From contig JAJFFU010000048.1 of the NCBI GenBank assembly GCA_021776465.1, positions 1 to 58,380 on the forward strand: DNA of 58,380 bases, given 5' to 3'. Position numbers and translations under genes: made by a program. Below, piece after piece: positions 8,465-17,540 of this stretch. The notes beneath the pieces were generated by a model, which had not been told where the DNA came from, made no database searches, and saw only the letters and a list, made by a program, of their open reading frames with translations. Each line of letters starts with the position of its first letter. Positions within the stretch are counted from its first letter, which is position 1. The DNA is from Parvularculaceae bacterium (GTDB lineage: Bacteria > Pseudomonadota > Alphaproteobacteria > Caulobacterales > Parvularculaceae).

Positions 8465-8965
8465 CTATTCGTCGCAACTACCGTCATTTGATCCGACGAC
8501 ACCTGCCTGAGAAGATGCATCGGCTAACAAACAACGCTGTTCATCAACCCGGACCAGTTTTTCTTCGCAACCGTTACCTTGGGTGACCAGGTGAGCCTTC
8601 AATAATTCAACGACAGTTGTAGAGTTTACTTCTTCCGCATCGCTTAAACTGATTGAATACCGAAAGCTCAGGGGATCATAAGATATGGGGACAACAGGAA
8701 ATTCAATCTGAGCGCCAAGCTCCGAATTTCGAATATTCGAACCCTTGTGGAACGCAGGAGTTGATTTTCTATAATACTCCTTGAACCCTATTATCTCACA
8801 CCCTGAAATAACAGTTATCTCATCGGCCTCTTGCGCCTCTACGAGCGTGAAGGGGGAAATAAAAAGTACGACAAACACGATGCTCAAAAGACAAAAGGAC
8901 TGCTTTCGACAGTGCAACGATCGATCCACTGGCCTATTGAACATGTTTTTTTCCAGAAAGCTCAT
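8465..8965 (-). CDS. Small exported protein of unknown function
   Basis: The 166-residue product has a basic N-terminus, a hydrophobic segment (about residues 23-43) and a cleavage-like VEAQ-EA site, so it should be exported. The mature part has several cysteines (SGCE, NGCE, RCL, SCDE), which suggests disulfides. No family was recognised. The start overlaps the end of the CHASE2 gene by 32 bases, so the two are translationally close. A Met at 8944 is an alternative start. Its sandwich position suggests that it works with the CHASE2 protein or the protease. Confidence 0.6.
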   Translation of the reverse strand: MSFLEKNMFNRPVDRSLHCRKQSFCLLSIVFVVLFISPFTLVEAQEADEITVISGCEIIGFKEYYRKSTPAFHKGSNIRNSELGAQIEFPVVPISYDPLSFRYSISLSDAEEVNSTTVVELLKAHLVTQGNGCEEKLVRVDEQRCLLADASSQAGVVGSNDGSCDE

Positions 8966-10256
8966 AAATACCCCATCCCAACAACGAAAAGGACACTAAT
9001 GACGGGCCAAGAATCCAGTTGTCTGGAGACGTTCGAAATAGGGCCACCTCGATGTAAGCAAGGGCAGAACTAAGCGTCACAATTATAGAGAAATCTACTG
9101 CGCGACCAACTCGCCAGATTGGGCGCCCGCGACGGGATATGAGAGCTAATGCGCGACCTAAAAACAATCCTGTGACGACGAGCATGATGTATATGCTGTC
9201 AAACAAATCGTTCGCCATTTTGAATGGCCGGCCGTATTGATAAGGGCGACCATTATAGGTCGTCATATTGTCCAACGCCGCGGCATGTCCATACACCCCT
9301 GGAAGGACGCCATAGGTTGGTGACTCAACGAAGTCCCGAATGCCAGCAAACCGCCCCCCTATAAATACAACACGACCCTCGGCTTCATTTTCCATCAGCG
9401 CTCCATTAAGCAGGTCGGTCGCACTGATCGTTTCGTACGGGTACCAATCTCTGAGCCGTTCCTTTGGATCTTGAATAAATCGTGGTGCCATCGTCGCCAA
9501 CGCCGAAAGAAAAAGTCGATTGAAGAAGTTTGTGGTAACGGGTGGGCAATTAAGGCCCTGCCGAGAGTCCGTATTGTGACATTGGCGCGGGCTTGCAGGC
9601 CAAACAAGTTGAATTGAGTCATGCCTTCTTACCATTGCTGCTACGTCACAGTATTGGCTTTCCTGATCGCAAATCCCGTCTAATACTGCTAACGCAGGGG
9701 TGGGTAATTTGACGCCATCGTTAGTAGTGGTTGTTACCGGTAAGATAGTTGTTTCTTCATAGAAGTCTGTGATGGTTGGGTCAGAAGCATACAGATTTTT
9801 GTCTGCATTATTCTGGCTAAAAAATTCGACTAACTGGCCACTTCGCGCAGCCCCGAATGCGGACGTCGAATTTAAGTAAATTACAGGGTGGTGTTCTCCC
9901 GCGGCTTCAAGGCTTGCTATGAGTGCGTCAACCCCGTCGGCTGTTCGATCGTCCATAAATAAAAAATCTACGACAACTGCCCTTGGTTTTAAGCTAGACA
10001 ATTCAGCAATGATCTGAGCATGGGTTTCCAACGAAACTGGCCAGCGTTCACCCAGATAAGGAAGGTCTTTATCCTCTATGATTAAAACCGAAATATCTAT
10101 TTCTGATTTGATTTTTGACAAGTTGCCAGCAACCGCATCAAGATATTCGTTGTTACTAAGACGCTTTAAGGCAGACGTGGCGCCCAACGGGTCCACCCAA
10201 GCGACAACGAATGTCGCCGCAAGGCTAAACAACCACGCCCCCCATTCGAACTTCAT
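8934..10256 (-). CDS. CHASE2-domain membrane protein without an output domain
   Basis: The 440-residue protein begins with a membrane segment (about residues 5-22), followed by a long extracytoplasmic region with CHASE2 hallmarks: IEDKDL, an R/W-P step, AVVVDFLFMD, the IGG of the late beta strand and LPGVYGHAAALDNM. Three more membrane segments end the protein (about 345-432). CHASE2 domains normally sense signals for kinases, cyclases or adenylate-type outputs. Here the protein stops after the membrane segments, so any output must come from a partner. The start at 10256 is chosen because GGAGG sits five bases upstream; a TTG at 10274 is less likely. It is first in the CHASE2-exported protein-M48 operon. 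Confidence 0.8.
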   Translation of the reverse strand: MKFEWGAWLFSLAATFVVAWVDPLGATSALKRLSNNEYLDAVAGNLSKIKSEIDISVLIIEDKDLPYLGERWPVSLETHAQIIAELSSLKPRAVVVDFLFMDDRTADGVDALIASLEAAGEHHPVIYLNSTSAFGAARSGQLVEFFSQNNADKNLYASDPTITDFYEETTILPVTTTTNDGVKLPTPALAVLDGICDQESQYCDVAAMVRRHDSIQLVWPASPRQCHNTDSRQGLNCPPVTTNFFNRLFLSALATMAPRFIQDPKERLRDWYPYETISATDLLNGALMENEAEGRVVFIGGRFAGIRDFVESPTYGVLPGVYGHAAALDNMTTYNGRPYQYGRPFKMANDLFDSIYIMLVVTGLFLGRALALISRRGRPIWRVGRAVDFSIIVTLSSALAYIEVALFRTSPDNWILGPSLVSFSLLGWGIYELSGKKHVQ

Positions 10257-10432
10257 GACGCCCTCCGAGAACAATTATTCACTACTATTCCGCTTCATTC
10301 AATAGCTCGTGACTGCACTTATGAATTATTCAAAGCTATTGATGAGGTGAGTGCCGAATGGCAACTGAGGATTTCGGAATCAACGTCAGCCGAAAAAACA
10401 GTCAAAGATATTCGTCGAGCGATCCCGAAGCG

Positions 10433-11185
10433 TTATGCGATTGCGGAAAGGACTTCTTCACATTTCAAATAATGGGAGTTTTTAAATTTCTCCAGCAGAC
10501 TACGATGAATTGCCGATACTTCATCAGCTTCATCGGAAAGCCGCAATGCTTTGAAATGATCATCCGTCTTTTCGGCGGTACGCCGCAAGTTCTTTGCTTC
10601 ACGTGCGAGTTGGCGTAATCTTCTCGATAAGTATTTTCTGAATCCCTCGTCTTCACTGCTCAGCTCACGTATCAAGACGTCCCCTTCGCGATAATCTAAG
10701 ACAATATCAGAGGGATGAACCGGTGGATCTTCGCTTGGCTCTCCTGTTCTGAGACTCCGATCGATAATGGGCTCCCAGTATGCCTTGTAGTTGGTAGCTG
10801 CCTCAAAAAATTCTACCTTTTCGGTAAAAGCGACTTTTTCTGCACGCGAGTACGCATCTAGGAGCACCTTCTGAGCTCGAACGTCGCCTTTTGCCGCGCC
10901 TACGTAAAGCGACCGAATAACAGTTTTCATCGTGCTGAGGGTTATAGGCTTGCCGGCCTCCTGTATCGTTATATGGCGATCTCCTTCATCAAGGATCAGT
11001 TTCGACAGCGTGTTATCATCGCTGTGTGGTTTGTTCCTCGATCCCTTTGGCCGGCCTTCCGGGTTTCCGGATTCCCCTTTTTTGAATTGCGTTTCCTTTG
11101 GGGGCTTACCGTAACCAATCGTGTAGTCTTCGCCTGGCGCATTGCGGGGATGGTCGGGGCTGTTTCGGGATTGTTTCTTGGTCAC
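10433..11185 (-). CDS. DUF5681-domain protein
   Basis: The N-terminal region contains the DUF5681 signature: GYGKPP, then QFKKGESGNPEGRPKGSRN (about residues 24-51). The rest is charged and helical. Such proteins are frequently found in prophage and mobile regions next to ParB-methyltransferases and terminases; their role is unknown. The GTG start at 11185 shares one base with the stop of the methyltransferase gene (TAGTG), so the pair is translationally coupled. No phage structural genes are nearby, so this is probably a remnant module. Confidence 0.75.
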   Translation of the reverse strand: MTKKQSRNSPDHPRNAPGEDYTIGYGKPPKETQFKKGESGNPEGRPKGSRNKPHSDDNTLSKLILDEGDRHITIQEAGKPITLSTMKTVIRSLYVGAAKGDVRAQKVLLDAYSRAEKVAFTEKVEFFEAATNYKAYWEPIIDRSLRTGEPSEDPPVHPSDIVLDYREGDVLIRELSSEDEGFRKYLSRRLRQLAREAKNLRRTAEKTDDHFKALRLSDEADEVSAIHRSLLEKFKNSHYLKCEEVLSAIA

Positions 11186-12489
11186 TACGCTGCCTCGTCA
11201 CGTTGAGTGTTGCCGACGCCGCAGATCAATTGTTCAGCGTCGTCTTTGGCGTAAATTTCCCAACGACGAATGATCCGGTCACAATAGATAGGATCGATTT
11301 CGCACAAAAACGCATGGCGGCCGGTCTTTTCAGCGGCAATGAGTGTTGAGCCTGACCCGCCGAAAAGGTCCAACACGATTTCGCCGCGGCCGGAGACGTC
11401 CTTGATCGCATCTGCGATCATTTGCACCGGTTTAACGGTGGGGTGGAGGGAAAGCTCCTCAAGACGGCCTGCCTTCATTGTGTTCACGCCGGCGTAATTC
11501 CAAACATTGGTCCGATAGCGACCGTGTTGCCCAAGTTCGAAAGCGTTGACGTGGGGCGCGGTTCCAACCTTGAAGACAAAAACCAATTCATGGCGGGATC
11601 GGTAAAACGTTCCCATGCCGCCATTGTCCTTTGCCCAGACGATCAGGTTTTTAAATTCGGAATAGACCGATTTGCCCGCAGCAAGCATTTCGCCCATATG
11701 CCTCCAATCGATACAGACGAAGTGGATCGCACCGTCGACGCTGAATTCCGCATGGTTGCGCAACGCCTGTTTCAGGAACTTTGTGAATTCCGGGACAGAC
11801 ATTTCGCCGGAGGCCATGACGAATTCGCGATGCTTGATCTTTCCGAGCCCGCCGACATTGCCATCAATGGTCACGTTGTATGGCGGGTCGGTAAAGACCA
11901 TTCGCGCCTGGTTGTCGCCCATGAGTAGAGCGACGACATCAGGATCGAGGGCGTCGCCGCAGATTAAGCGATGAGCGCCAAGTTTCCACACGTCCCCTCG
12001 CTTGCATATTGGCGGGCCGTCCGGAGCAGGGGCGTCACAGGCGGGATCGCCGGGTTCCTCAGGTTCTTGTCCATCTATCAGAATATCGATTTCGGGGATG
12101 GAAAACCCAGTGATTTCAAGGTCAAAATCGAGATCTAGCGCTTGGAGCTCGCTGAGTTCCAGCGCCAGCAATTCTTCATCCCAACCCGCATTAAGGGCGA
12201 GCTTGTTATCTGCGAGGGCATAGGCGCGCATTTCCTCTGCCGTCATTCCTGACAGTACGCGGCATGGAACGCTGGTCATGCCGACTATCTTCGCCGCCAG
12301 GATGCGGCCATGGCCGGCCAGGATGTTGTATTCCGCATCGATCAGCACCGGATTTGTAAATCCGAATTTTTCGATGCTTTTACCGATCTGCAACTCCTGT
12401 TTTTTCGAGTGTTTTCTTGCGTTTCGTGGGTTTGGCTTCAACAAATCCACATCGATGTGTTTCAAGTGTTCCGTGTGATTCATAGTCAT
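11185..12489 (-). CDS. ParB-like nuclease domain fused to a DNA methyltransferase
   Basis: The 434-residue protein has a ParB/sulfiredoxin-like N-terminus (about residues 10-110: KPNPRNARKH, then GHGRILAA) and a C-terminal adenine/cytosine-N methyltransferase. Motif IV is DPPY at 201-204. The AdoMet site FGGSGST follows near the C-terminus, an order in which the catalytic motif comes first. No restriction enzyme gene is adjacent, so it is an orphan modification enzyme of the phage-associated type. It is first in a two-gene operon with DUF5681. A GGGAG ribosome site precedes the ATG at 12489. Confidence 0.85.
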   Translation of the reverse strand: MTMNHTEHLKHIDVDLLKPNPRNARKHSKKQELQIGKSIEKFGFTNPVLIDAEYNILAGHGRILAAKIVGMTSVPCRVLSGMTAEEMRAYALADNKLALNAGWDEELLALELSELQALDLDFDLEITGFSIPEIDILIDGQEPEEPGDPACDAPAPDGPPICKRGDVWKLGAHRLICGDALDPDVVALLMGDNQARMVFTDPPYNVTIDGNVGGLGKIKHREFVMASGEMSVPEFTKFLKQALRNHAEFSVDGAIHFVCIDWRHMGEMLAAGKSVYSEFKNLIVWAKDNGGMGTFYRSRHELVFVFKVGTAPHVNAFELGQHGRYRTNVWNYAGVNTMKAGRLEELSLHPTVKPVQMIADAIKDVSGRGEIVLDLFGGSGSTLIAAEKTGRHAFLCEIDPIYCDRIIRRWEIYAKDDAEQLICGVGNTQRDEAA

Positions 12490-13340
12490 AGCGGCGGCTC
12501 CCTGCCTGCAGCTGCTGAAGGATAAATTTTGTTAATATTGTGGTTAATAAACCCGGATACGGCTTATGCGTCCGAGCGCGGATTCTGTTCCGTCTTATGC
12601 TGCAATACCAAGATCTGTTCGGAATTCGATGTCAAGGCCATTGCCCGAACAAGCGATTGTGTCATTCGCTTTTAAAACCGAGCAATCAGCGAACGATTTT
12701 TCGGTATTCAGTTTTGCGAATTCCCAGATCCGCGAGTATAAATTCCCTGATAAACCCCGATGAATTCCCTGTTCCAAAATGCAGGGAATTTGCGCGTAAC
12801 GCTTTGAATATTGGCGGGTCTCAGCACCAGTTCCGGGTGAAACAGCCCAAAATCTGCAAAATTCCCTGTAAATTCCCTGTAAACAGGGAATTTCGACCCG
12901 GAGACTGATTAGCTCAGGACTGCGTCGCCCACCACACAGTCCCGCATAATTAGCGACCTATTCAGCCCTTGCGAACAGGCCGCGATTTCCGCGGGTTTCT
13001 GCTCCCGATGGAAGATCGAACTGGCTGTCGCTGTCCCATAGCGGAGGCCAGGTCGGCTGGGATCACAGTTACCGGCGCTGGCGGTCTGTACCCCAATGAT
13101 GAATGCGGACGGATTGTGTTGTAGTGACGACGCGGTACGCGGACGGTTGGAAATTTGGGGGAATAATTTCCAGATCAAGGGCTTAGTGACTTTACGAGAT
13201 TTTCCAAGTAGTCAGGGTTTAGGTCCTCTTCTAGGCAGAGGTCCGATTCACTCTTTATCGTTCAAACGGGCGTCAACTTCGTCTGACCTTGCAATGTTTG
13301 TGCTGTTATAAACTAATGACCCAGTGTTTTACTTTTATAT
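12490..13340. other. 850-base stretch without a gene, with repeat cluster
   Basis: Neither strand shows a convincing coding frame. The 12741-12892 part holds a set of AATTCCCTG repeats (listed separately). The 13180-13340 part is A/T-rich. It separates the orphan methyltransferase module from the catabolic island, so an island boundary is plausible. Confidence 0.6.
12741..12892. repeat. Cluster of AATTCCCTG repeats and palindromes
   Basis: The plus strand carries AATTCCCTG at 12741, 12763, 12860 and 12871, and the inverted copy CAGGGAATT at 12782 and 12884. The copy at 12871-12892 is a perfect palindrome with 10-bp arms and a 2-base centre. The copy at 12763-12790 is a looser inverted pair. 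From memory, similar repeats are scattered in alphaproteobacterial accessory DNA. They may be protein binding sites or remnants of a mobile element. Confidence 0.6.
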
Positions 13341-14339
13341 TCAGCATACGGAAATAAGTTCCAGGTAGTTTGAGAAATTCTTATGAGAATGATCTGCGTT
13401 TTCGGCGAGGCAAAGGAGCAAAAGGATCCTTGCTTTGAGGCTATTCATAATGCCGCCTGAGATTAGACCGCGCCCGATCAAATCTTTTTCTGAACCGGAA
13501 TATCCATAGGTATCCTCAAAAACCTGGCCGCTCTGTGCCCGTGAGCAAAGAACCACGGGCATCTGGTTTGCCAGCCGCTCAATTTTATCAACGATAGAGG
13601 CGGGCGCATGACCGCCGCCCATCGCCTCTAACACGCAACCTTGATAGCCGATTGCTTGTAAGTGCTCCAAAATCTCCCCATCGTCGCCGAGAACAAGTGG
13701 TAACACAGTAACGCGAGGCCAACGGGCTTGATTAGTCAGACTGATTTTAGGAAGCGGTTGAGCGGTCCATTTGATTGGTTCACGAACCTTTCCTTCGTGA
13801 ATGCGCATCAACGGGCCGGCAGGTGACGATGTGAACGCGTTGAGCGCGGAGGTATGCGCCTTTATGACATAGCGCGCCAGGTGGATCTCGTCATTCAAGA
13901 CAATGTAAACTTCTGGTCTGTTCGTTGCGTAAGCGGCGACTTTAAGTGCTGCAACCAGGTTCGACGGGCCATCACATCCTGGTTGGGCGGCGCCTCTCAT
14001 AGCGCCTGTGAAAATGATAGGAAACTTCACATTGACGAGAAGCTCAATTGCAAAGGCTGTTTCCTCCAAAGTATCAGTGCCTTGAATAATAACAACGCCA
14101 GCATATTTTGTATGATCGAGTTTGCTGATGATTTTGGCGATATGTAGCAAGTCGTCAAATGAGAGGCTGGCGCTAGGTTTCTGCATCAAATCGATTGTCT
14201 CAGTTGAAATTGACATGGGGTCTGGTATCGCGCGTGATAGGATTTCGTCCAAAGTTTGCGATGGGATCAGCCCGCTACCGCCATCGGTCATTGAAATAGT
14301 CCCCCCAAGGCCAATGACGGCAATTTTCCTATTTTCCAT
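13341..14339 (-). CDS. L-asparaginase family amidohydrolase, cytoplasmic
   Basis: The 332-residue protein hydrolyses asparagine or a related side-chain amide to the acid and ammonia. The first active-site motif is GLGGTIS with the nucleophile Thr14. The second is GTDTLEETA with Thr88 and Asp89, and Lys160 follows in VIKAH. There is no signal peptide, so it should act in the cytoplasm. The length matches the family. The start has a GGGAGAGCAGG ribosome region. It diverges from the enoyl-CoA hydratase gene with an operator between them. Its place among epimerase, amidase and D-amino-acid-type enzymes suggests a role in a specific catabolic route rather than general nitrogen metabolism. True substrate unproven. 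Confidence 0.85.
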   Translation of the reverse strand: MENRKIAVIGLGGTISMTDGGSGLIPSQTLDEILSRAIPDPMSISTETIDLMQKPSASLSFDDLLHIAKIISKLDHTKYAGVVIIQGTDTLEETAFAIELLVNVKFPIIFTGAMRGAAQPGCDGPSNLVAALKVAAYATNRPEVYIVLNDEIHLARYVIKAHTSALNAFTSSPAGPLMRIHEGKVREPIKWTAQPLPKISLTNQARWPRVTVLPLVLGDDGEILEHLQAIGYQGCVLEAMGGGHAPASIVDKIERLANQMPVVLCSRAQSGQVFEDTYGYSGSEKDLIGRGLISGGIMNSLKARILLLLCLAENADHSHKNFSNYLELISVC

Positions 14340-14431
14340 ATTCGCCTGCTCTCCCTTTCTTATTTGTGCCGAAAATGCTGGTCGCTATATTGGCGCACAC
14401 ATTGAGAATGACTTTTCTCTGGACATAAAAT

Positions 14432-14444
14432 TGACCATGGGTCA
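14432..14444. promoter_or_regulatory. TGACC-N3-GGTCA operator between asparaginase and enoyl-CoA hydratase
   Basis: TGACC-ATG-GGTCA has perfect 5-bp arms. It is 93-105 bases from the asparaginase start and 46-58 from the hydratase start, where a repressor could control both promoters. The same motif occurs in three other divergent regions. Confidence 0.65.
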
Positions 14445-14489
14445 TATATCTGTCTGGTAGTCTTAAAGTGGTGCGATAGGATAGTTGTT

Positions 14490-15287
14490 ATGCTGGTTCA
14501 AGAGGATGCGGGAGATGCGATAGCCTTCACTGAGGAAGGTGGCGTCAGCGTCATTACATTGAATCGGCCAGCGCAATTAAATACGTTTCGACATATAGAC
14601 TATGTGCGGTTTCTGGAACTGCTGGAGCGTGTCCATCAATCTTCGGCGAGAGTGCTGATTTTGACGGCTGTCGGTCGGGCGTTTAGCGCTGGGCAGGATT
14701 TGACAGAGCTGGATACAAACGCACTTGTAAAAAAAGATGATCAGGCGGTCATCCTTCAGCGGTTTCAAGAAATCACACGTAAGATTACACTACTTAATAT
14801 TCCAACAATCGCGGCATTTAATGGTTTTGCAGTGGGCGCAGGTCTTGAGATGGCGTTGGCGTGCGACTTTCGGATTGCTGTGCCGCATGCCTACTTTTTA
14901 TTCGCTGAGGCGCAGCGCGGGTTGTTTCCAACGAACGGCGTGTTGTGGTTGTTGCCGCGTCTTATCGGTATTAGCCGGGCAAAAGAAATGTTGCTGTTCG
15001 CCCGGAAATTTGATGCGGAATATGCGCTAACCGCCGGCCTCATCAACGAGATTGTTACAGAAGACAAGTTGGCGGGGCGCGCGATGGAGATGGCGGTGGC
15101 GCTTGCAGACAACGCTCCGTTTACGATTGCAGGCATCAAGACGCTTTTGCGTTCCACCTATGACATCACGTTGGATGAAATGATGGAGAAAGAAATCGAC
15201 TATAATATGCGCGCAGTTGAAAGCGATGATTTCGCCGAGGGCGTAAGTTCCTTTCTTGAAAAACGTAAACCTGACTTCAATCGGTAA
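14490..15287 (+). CDS. Enoyl-CoA hydratase/isomerase (crotonase family)
   Basis: The 265-residue protein has crotonase-fold landmarks: GRAFSAGQDL (oxyanion hole), FNGFAVGAGLEMALACDFRIA (second oxyanion segment and the helix after it), and FAEAQRGLFP, which places a Glu at the usual catalytic position. It should act on a CoA thioester, adding water to or isomerising a double bond. It pairs logically with the acyl-CoA ligase at 22449-24068 in the same island. The gene converges on the epimerase gene with an 11-base gap. It could be an isomerase rather than a hydratase; motifs alone do not decide. Confidence 0.8.
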   Translation: MLVQEDAGDAIAFTEEGGVSVITLNRPAQLNTFRHIDYVRFLELLERVHQSSARVLILTAVGRAFSAGQDLTELDTNALVKKDDQAVILQRFQEITRKITLLNIPTIAAFNGFAVGAGLEMALACDFRIAVPHAYFLFAEAQRGLFPTNGVLWLLPRLIGISRAKEMLLFARKFDAEYALTAGLINEIVTEDKLAGRAMEMAVALADNAPFTIAGIKTLLRSTYDITLDEMMEKEIDYNMRAVESDDFAEGVSSFLEKRKPDFNR

Positions 15288-15298
15288 ACTCGAGCGTT

Positions 15299-16282
15299 TT
15301 ACCCCCAAAATCGCTTGTCCGGTTCTGCAACAACGCTTCCATCATAAGTCATTTTGAGTGCGCGATCGCATATAAGGCTGAGGGGGCCATCGAGATCGAC
15401 AAGGTCGCAATATTGGGCGACAACAAACCCTGGGGCCGCCGCCAGTGATGTGCCGCTCATATTGCCAACCATAACCCTGAGGCCGGCGCGTTTTAAATCT
15501 TCGATGAGTAATAGGGCTTCCGTAAGGCCGCCTGTCTTGTCGAGCTTGATATTGATCATCTGATATCGTTTTGAAGCATCAGCCAGGTCGGTTCGGTCAA
15601 GGCAGCTTTCGTCGGCGCATAGAGGAATGCAGGGCGTTAGTGTTTCAAGAACAGCGTCCTGTCCACGGGGTAAGGGTTGCTCAATCATCTCAACGCCGCA
15701 CGCCTTAAAGACAGGCAGGCAGTCACTCAGAAGATCGATGTCAAAGGATTGATTGGCGTCGATTACGAGCCGAGCGTCCGGCCTGACGCGTCTCACCGCT
15801 TTAACTCTTTCCATCGGAGCGTTTGCGTCGAGCTTAATTTTCAATAGCGGCGCATGATTAAGGGCTGACGCCACGCTAGCGACATCTTCCGGCGTCGGCT
15901 GCAAGCCAATCGTTTGAACCGTCAACTGTGGTTTTGGCGCAATATTGAGTTTTTCCCAGATTGTTTGGGTCCCAAGCCTGCACTCCAAATCCCAAAGCGC
16001 ACAATCGATCGCGTTTCGCGCTCCCCCTGATGGCAGCATATCAAGCAGATGCATCCTATCTGCGCCTTTTTCTATTTCATCGCGTACGGCCATGATCTGA
16101 TCAAGCGCCGTGGACGGCGTTTCATTTAAAAAGAATACGCCGCTGGCTTCGCCGTAACCAACGATATTTTCTTCGCGGATCTCGACAATAACAATATTGC
16201 AGGACGTAAAAGTGTGTCCAGCAATCCGAATAGGGTTTTTATATTTCCAATCTTCCACGTGGGCGGAGAGGGATCTGGTCAT
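15299..16282 (-). CDS. Dipeptide epimerase (enolase superfamily, L-Ala-D/L-Glu epimerase-like)
   Basis: The 327-residue protein shows the muconate-lactonising/epimerase subgroup pattern: the K-x-K motif (148-150), metal ligands in IDAN (D175), EQPLP (E201) and CADES (D224), and the second catalytic Lys in the NIKLDKTGG segment (244-252). Near the end, GNMSGTSLA matches the specificity loop of dipeptide epimerases. Such enzymes invert the alpha carbon of one residue in a dipeptide or N-acyl amino acid. N-succinylamino-acid racemase is the alternative. It diverges from the DUF819 gene with an operator between them. AGGAAAC precedes the ATG. Confidence 0.8.
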   Translation of the reverse strand: MTRSLSAHVEDWKYKNPIRIAGHTFTSCNIVIVEIREENIVGYGEASGVFFLNETPSTALDQIMAVRDEIEKGADRMHLLDMLPSGGARNAIDCALWDLECRLGTQTIWEKLNIAPKPQLTVQTIGLQPTPEDVASVASALNHAPLLKIKLDANAPMERVKAVRRVRPDARLVIDANQSFDIDLLSDCLPVFKACGVEMIEQPLPRGQDAVLETLTPCIPLCADESCLDRTDLADASKRYQMINIKLDKTGGLTEALLLIEDLKRAGLRVMVGNMSGTSLAAAPGFVVAQYCDLVDLDGPLSLICDRALKMTYDGSVVAEPDKRFWG

Positions 16283-16334
16283 TTGTTTCCTAATGCGCTG
16301 CGAGAATTCGCATTATTAAACCAGTAGCATAATA

Positions 16335-16351
16335 TTTGACCATTGGTCAAA
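16335..16351. promoter_or_regulatory. TGACC-N3-GGTCA operator between epimerase and DUF819 gene
   Basis: TTTGACC-ATT-GGTCAAA is a perfect 7+7 inverted repeat, the best copy of the motif. It lies about 55 bases from the epimerase start and about 45 from the DUF819 start. Confidence 0.7.
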
Positions 16352-16393
16352 AAACTCTCATAATCGAACCGATCTTGATTTGTGCGGGAGATC

Positions 16394-17536
16394 ATGAACC
16401 CTGAAACATCAGTCATATCGTCTGATAGCGTATTCGCGCTGCTGGCTTTTCTTGGAGCAGCGGCGTTTGTTGCCGGGCTTGCAGAAAAAACGCGCCTGTT
16501 CCGTCAGGTTCCTGGCGTCGCGATAATGTTTTTTCTGGCGGCGGCGGCGGCGCATTTCGCAATCATACCGCGTTCATCAGTACTCTATGGCGCCATCTGG
16601 TCGTATTTTGTGCCGATGGCAATCGCCATGTTTTTGATCAAGGCCGATCTGTTTGAGATATTTACCAAGGGTGGCCGCACGCTGATTGCATTCCTGTTTG
16701 GCGCCCTCGGCGCCGCGTTAGGAGCGATCATTGCTGTCTTGCTCGTTGATTTGGGACCCGAGGAGGCGAAGCTCGCGGCGGTATTCAGCGCTACCTATAC
16801 GGGCGGTTCGCTCAACTTCGCGGCTGTCGCTGAAGCCGTGCAGTTTCAAGACCCGGCGTCGGTTTCAACGGCGCTTGCAATCGATAACGTTTTTGGTAGC
16901 GCCTACATCATTCCACTGATGTATCTAGGCGGATGGAACTACTTTAAAAACCGCTTCGGTTGGCGCGCGGATACGATTTTCCTCTCGGAAAGACAGACTG
17001 CCGAGCGCGTTAATCGACCTTCCACACTCATTGATTTATTCGCAGCCATATCGTTGTCAGCAGCCGTTTGTGCGGCGGCGGTTTTTTTGATGGCAGCTCT
17101 TGGGTATCCGTCTTACTCAATACTGGCAATCGCCGTTCTTATGGCCCCGATTGCCACCATCGGCAGGCGCTATCTCTCAAAGATCCGCGGTGAAGACATT
17201 CTCGCCATGGCTCTTATGTATATGTTTTTTGCCATGATCGGCGCAGGCGTTGATATCCCGGCCATGTTAAGCGCCGCGCCGGGAATGTTCGTCATGGTGC
17301 TGCTGATATTTTCTTTTCAATTCTTGTTTGTGATGCTCGCCGGTTATTTCTTAAAACTGAATTACGCTGAACTGATCATAGCGTCGCTCGCATGCATTAC
17401 TGGCCCGCCCGTTGCGGCGGCGGTCGCTATCACATTCAAATGGCATAACCTCGTGGTTCCCGGGGTTGTAACCGGTGTCTTTGGTTATGTAATCGGGAAC
17501 TTTATCGGCATCGGTATATTTTGGATGTTCGGATGA
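16394..17536 (+). CDS. DUF819-family inner-membrane transporter
   Basis: The 380-residue protein is highly hydrophobic with about ten membrane segments and the DUF819 (YjcL-like) landmarks: TYTGGSLNFAAVAEA in the first half, AIDNVFGSAY, and the second-half repeat ITGPPVAAAVA. Members are presumed solute transporters and a few neighbour peptide-processing enzymes. Placement with a dipeptide epimerase and a serine hydrolase supports import of a peptide or amino-acid derivative, by inference. ATG 16394 is chosen; a GTG at 16382 in the same frame is possible because the GGGAG ribosome site is only three bases before the ATG. Confidence 0.8.
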   Translation: MNPETSVISSDSVFALLAFLGAAAFVAGLAEKTRLFRQVPGVAIMFFLAAAAAHFAIIPRSSVLYGAIWSYFVPMAIAMFLIKADLFEIFTKGGRTLIAFLFGALGAALGAIIAVLLVDLGPEEAKLAAVFSATYTGGSLNFAAVAEAVQFQDPASVSTALAIDNVFGSAYIIPLMYLGGWNYFKNRFGWRADTIFLSERQTAERVNRPSTLIDLFAAISLSAAVCAAAVFLMAALGYPSYSILAIAVLMAPIATIGRRYLSKIRGEDILAMALMYMFFAMIGAGVDIPAMLSAAPGMFVMVLLIFSFQFLFVMLAGYFLKLNYAELIIASLACITGPPVAAAVAITFKWHNLVVPGVVTGVFGYVIGNFIGIGIFWMFG

Positions 17537-17540
17537 TTAT

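Noticed and set aside
10433-12489. A prophage
   Set aside because: No terminase, capsid, tail or integrase genes are found around the methyltransferase pair.
12741-12892. A CRISPR array
   Set aside because: The repeats are only 9-10 bases, occur in both orientations and are unevenly spaced; no cas genes are present.
12540-12908. Plus-strand frame across the AATTCCCTG repeats
   Set aside because: Its apparent protein repeats only reflect the DNA repeats; no start signal or domain.
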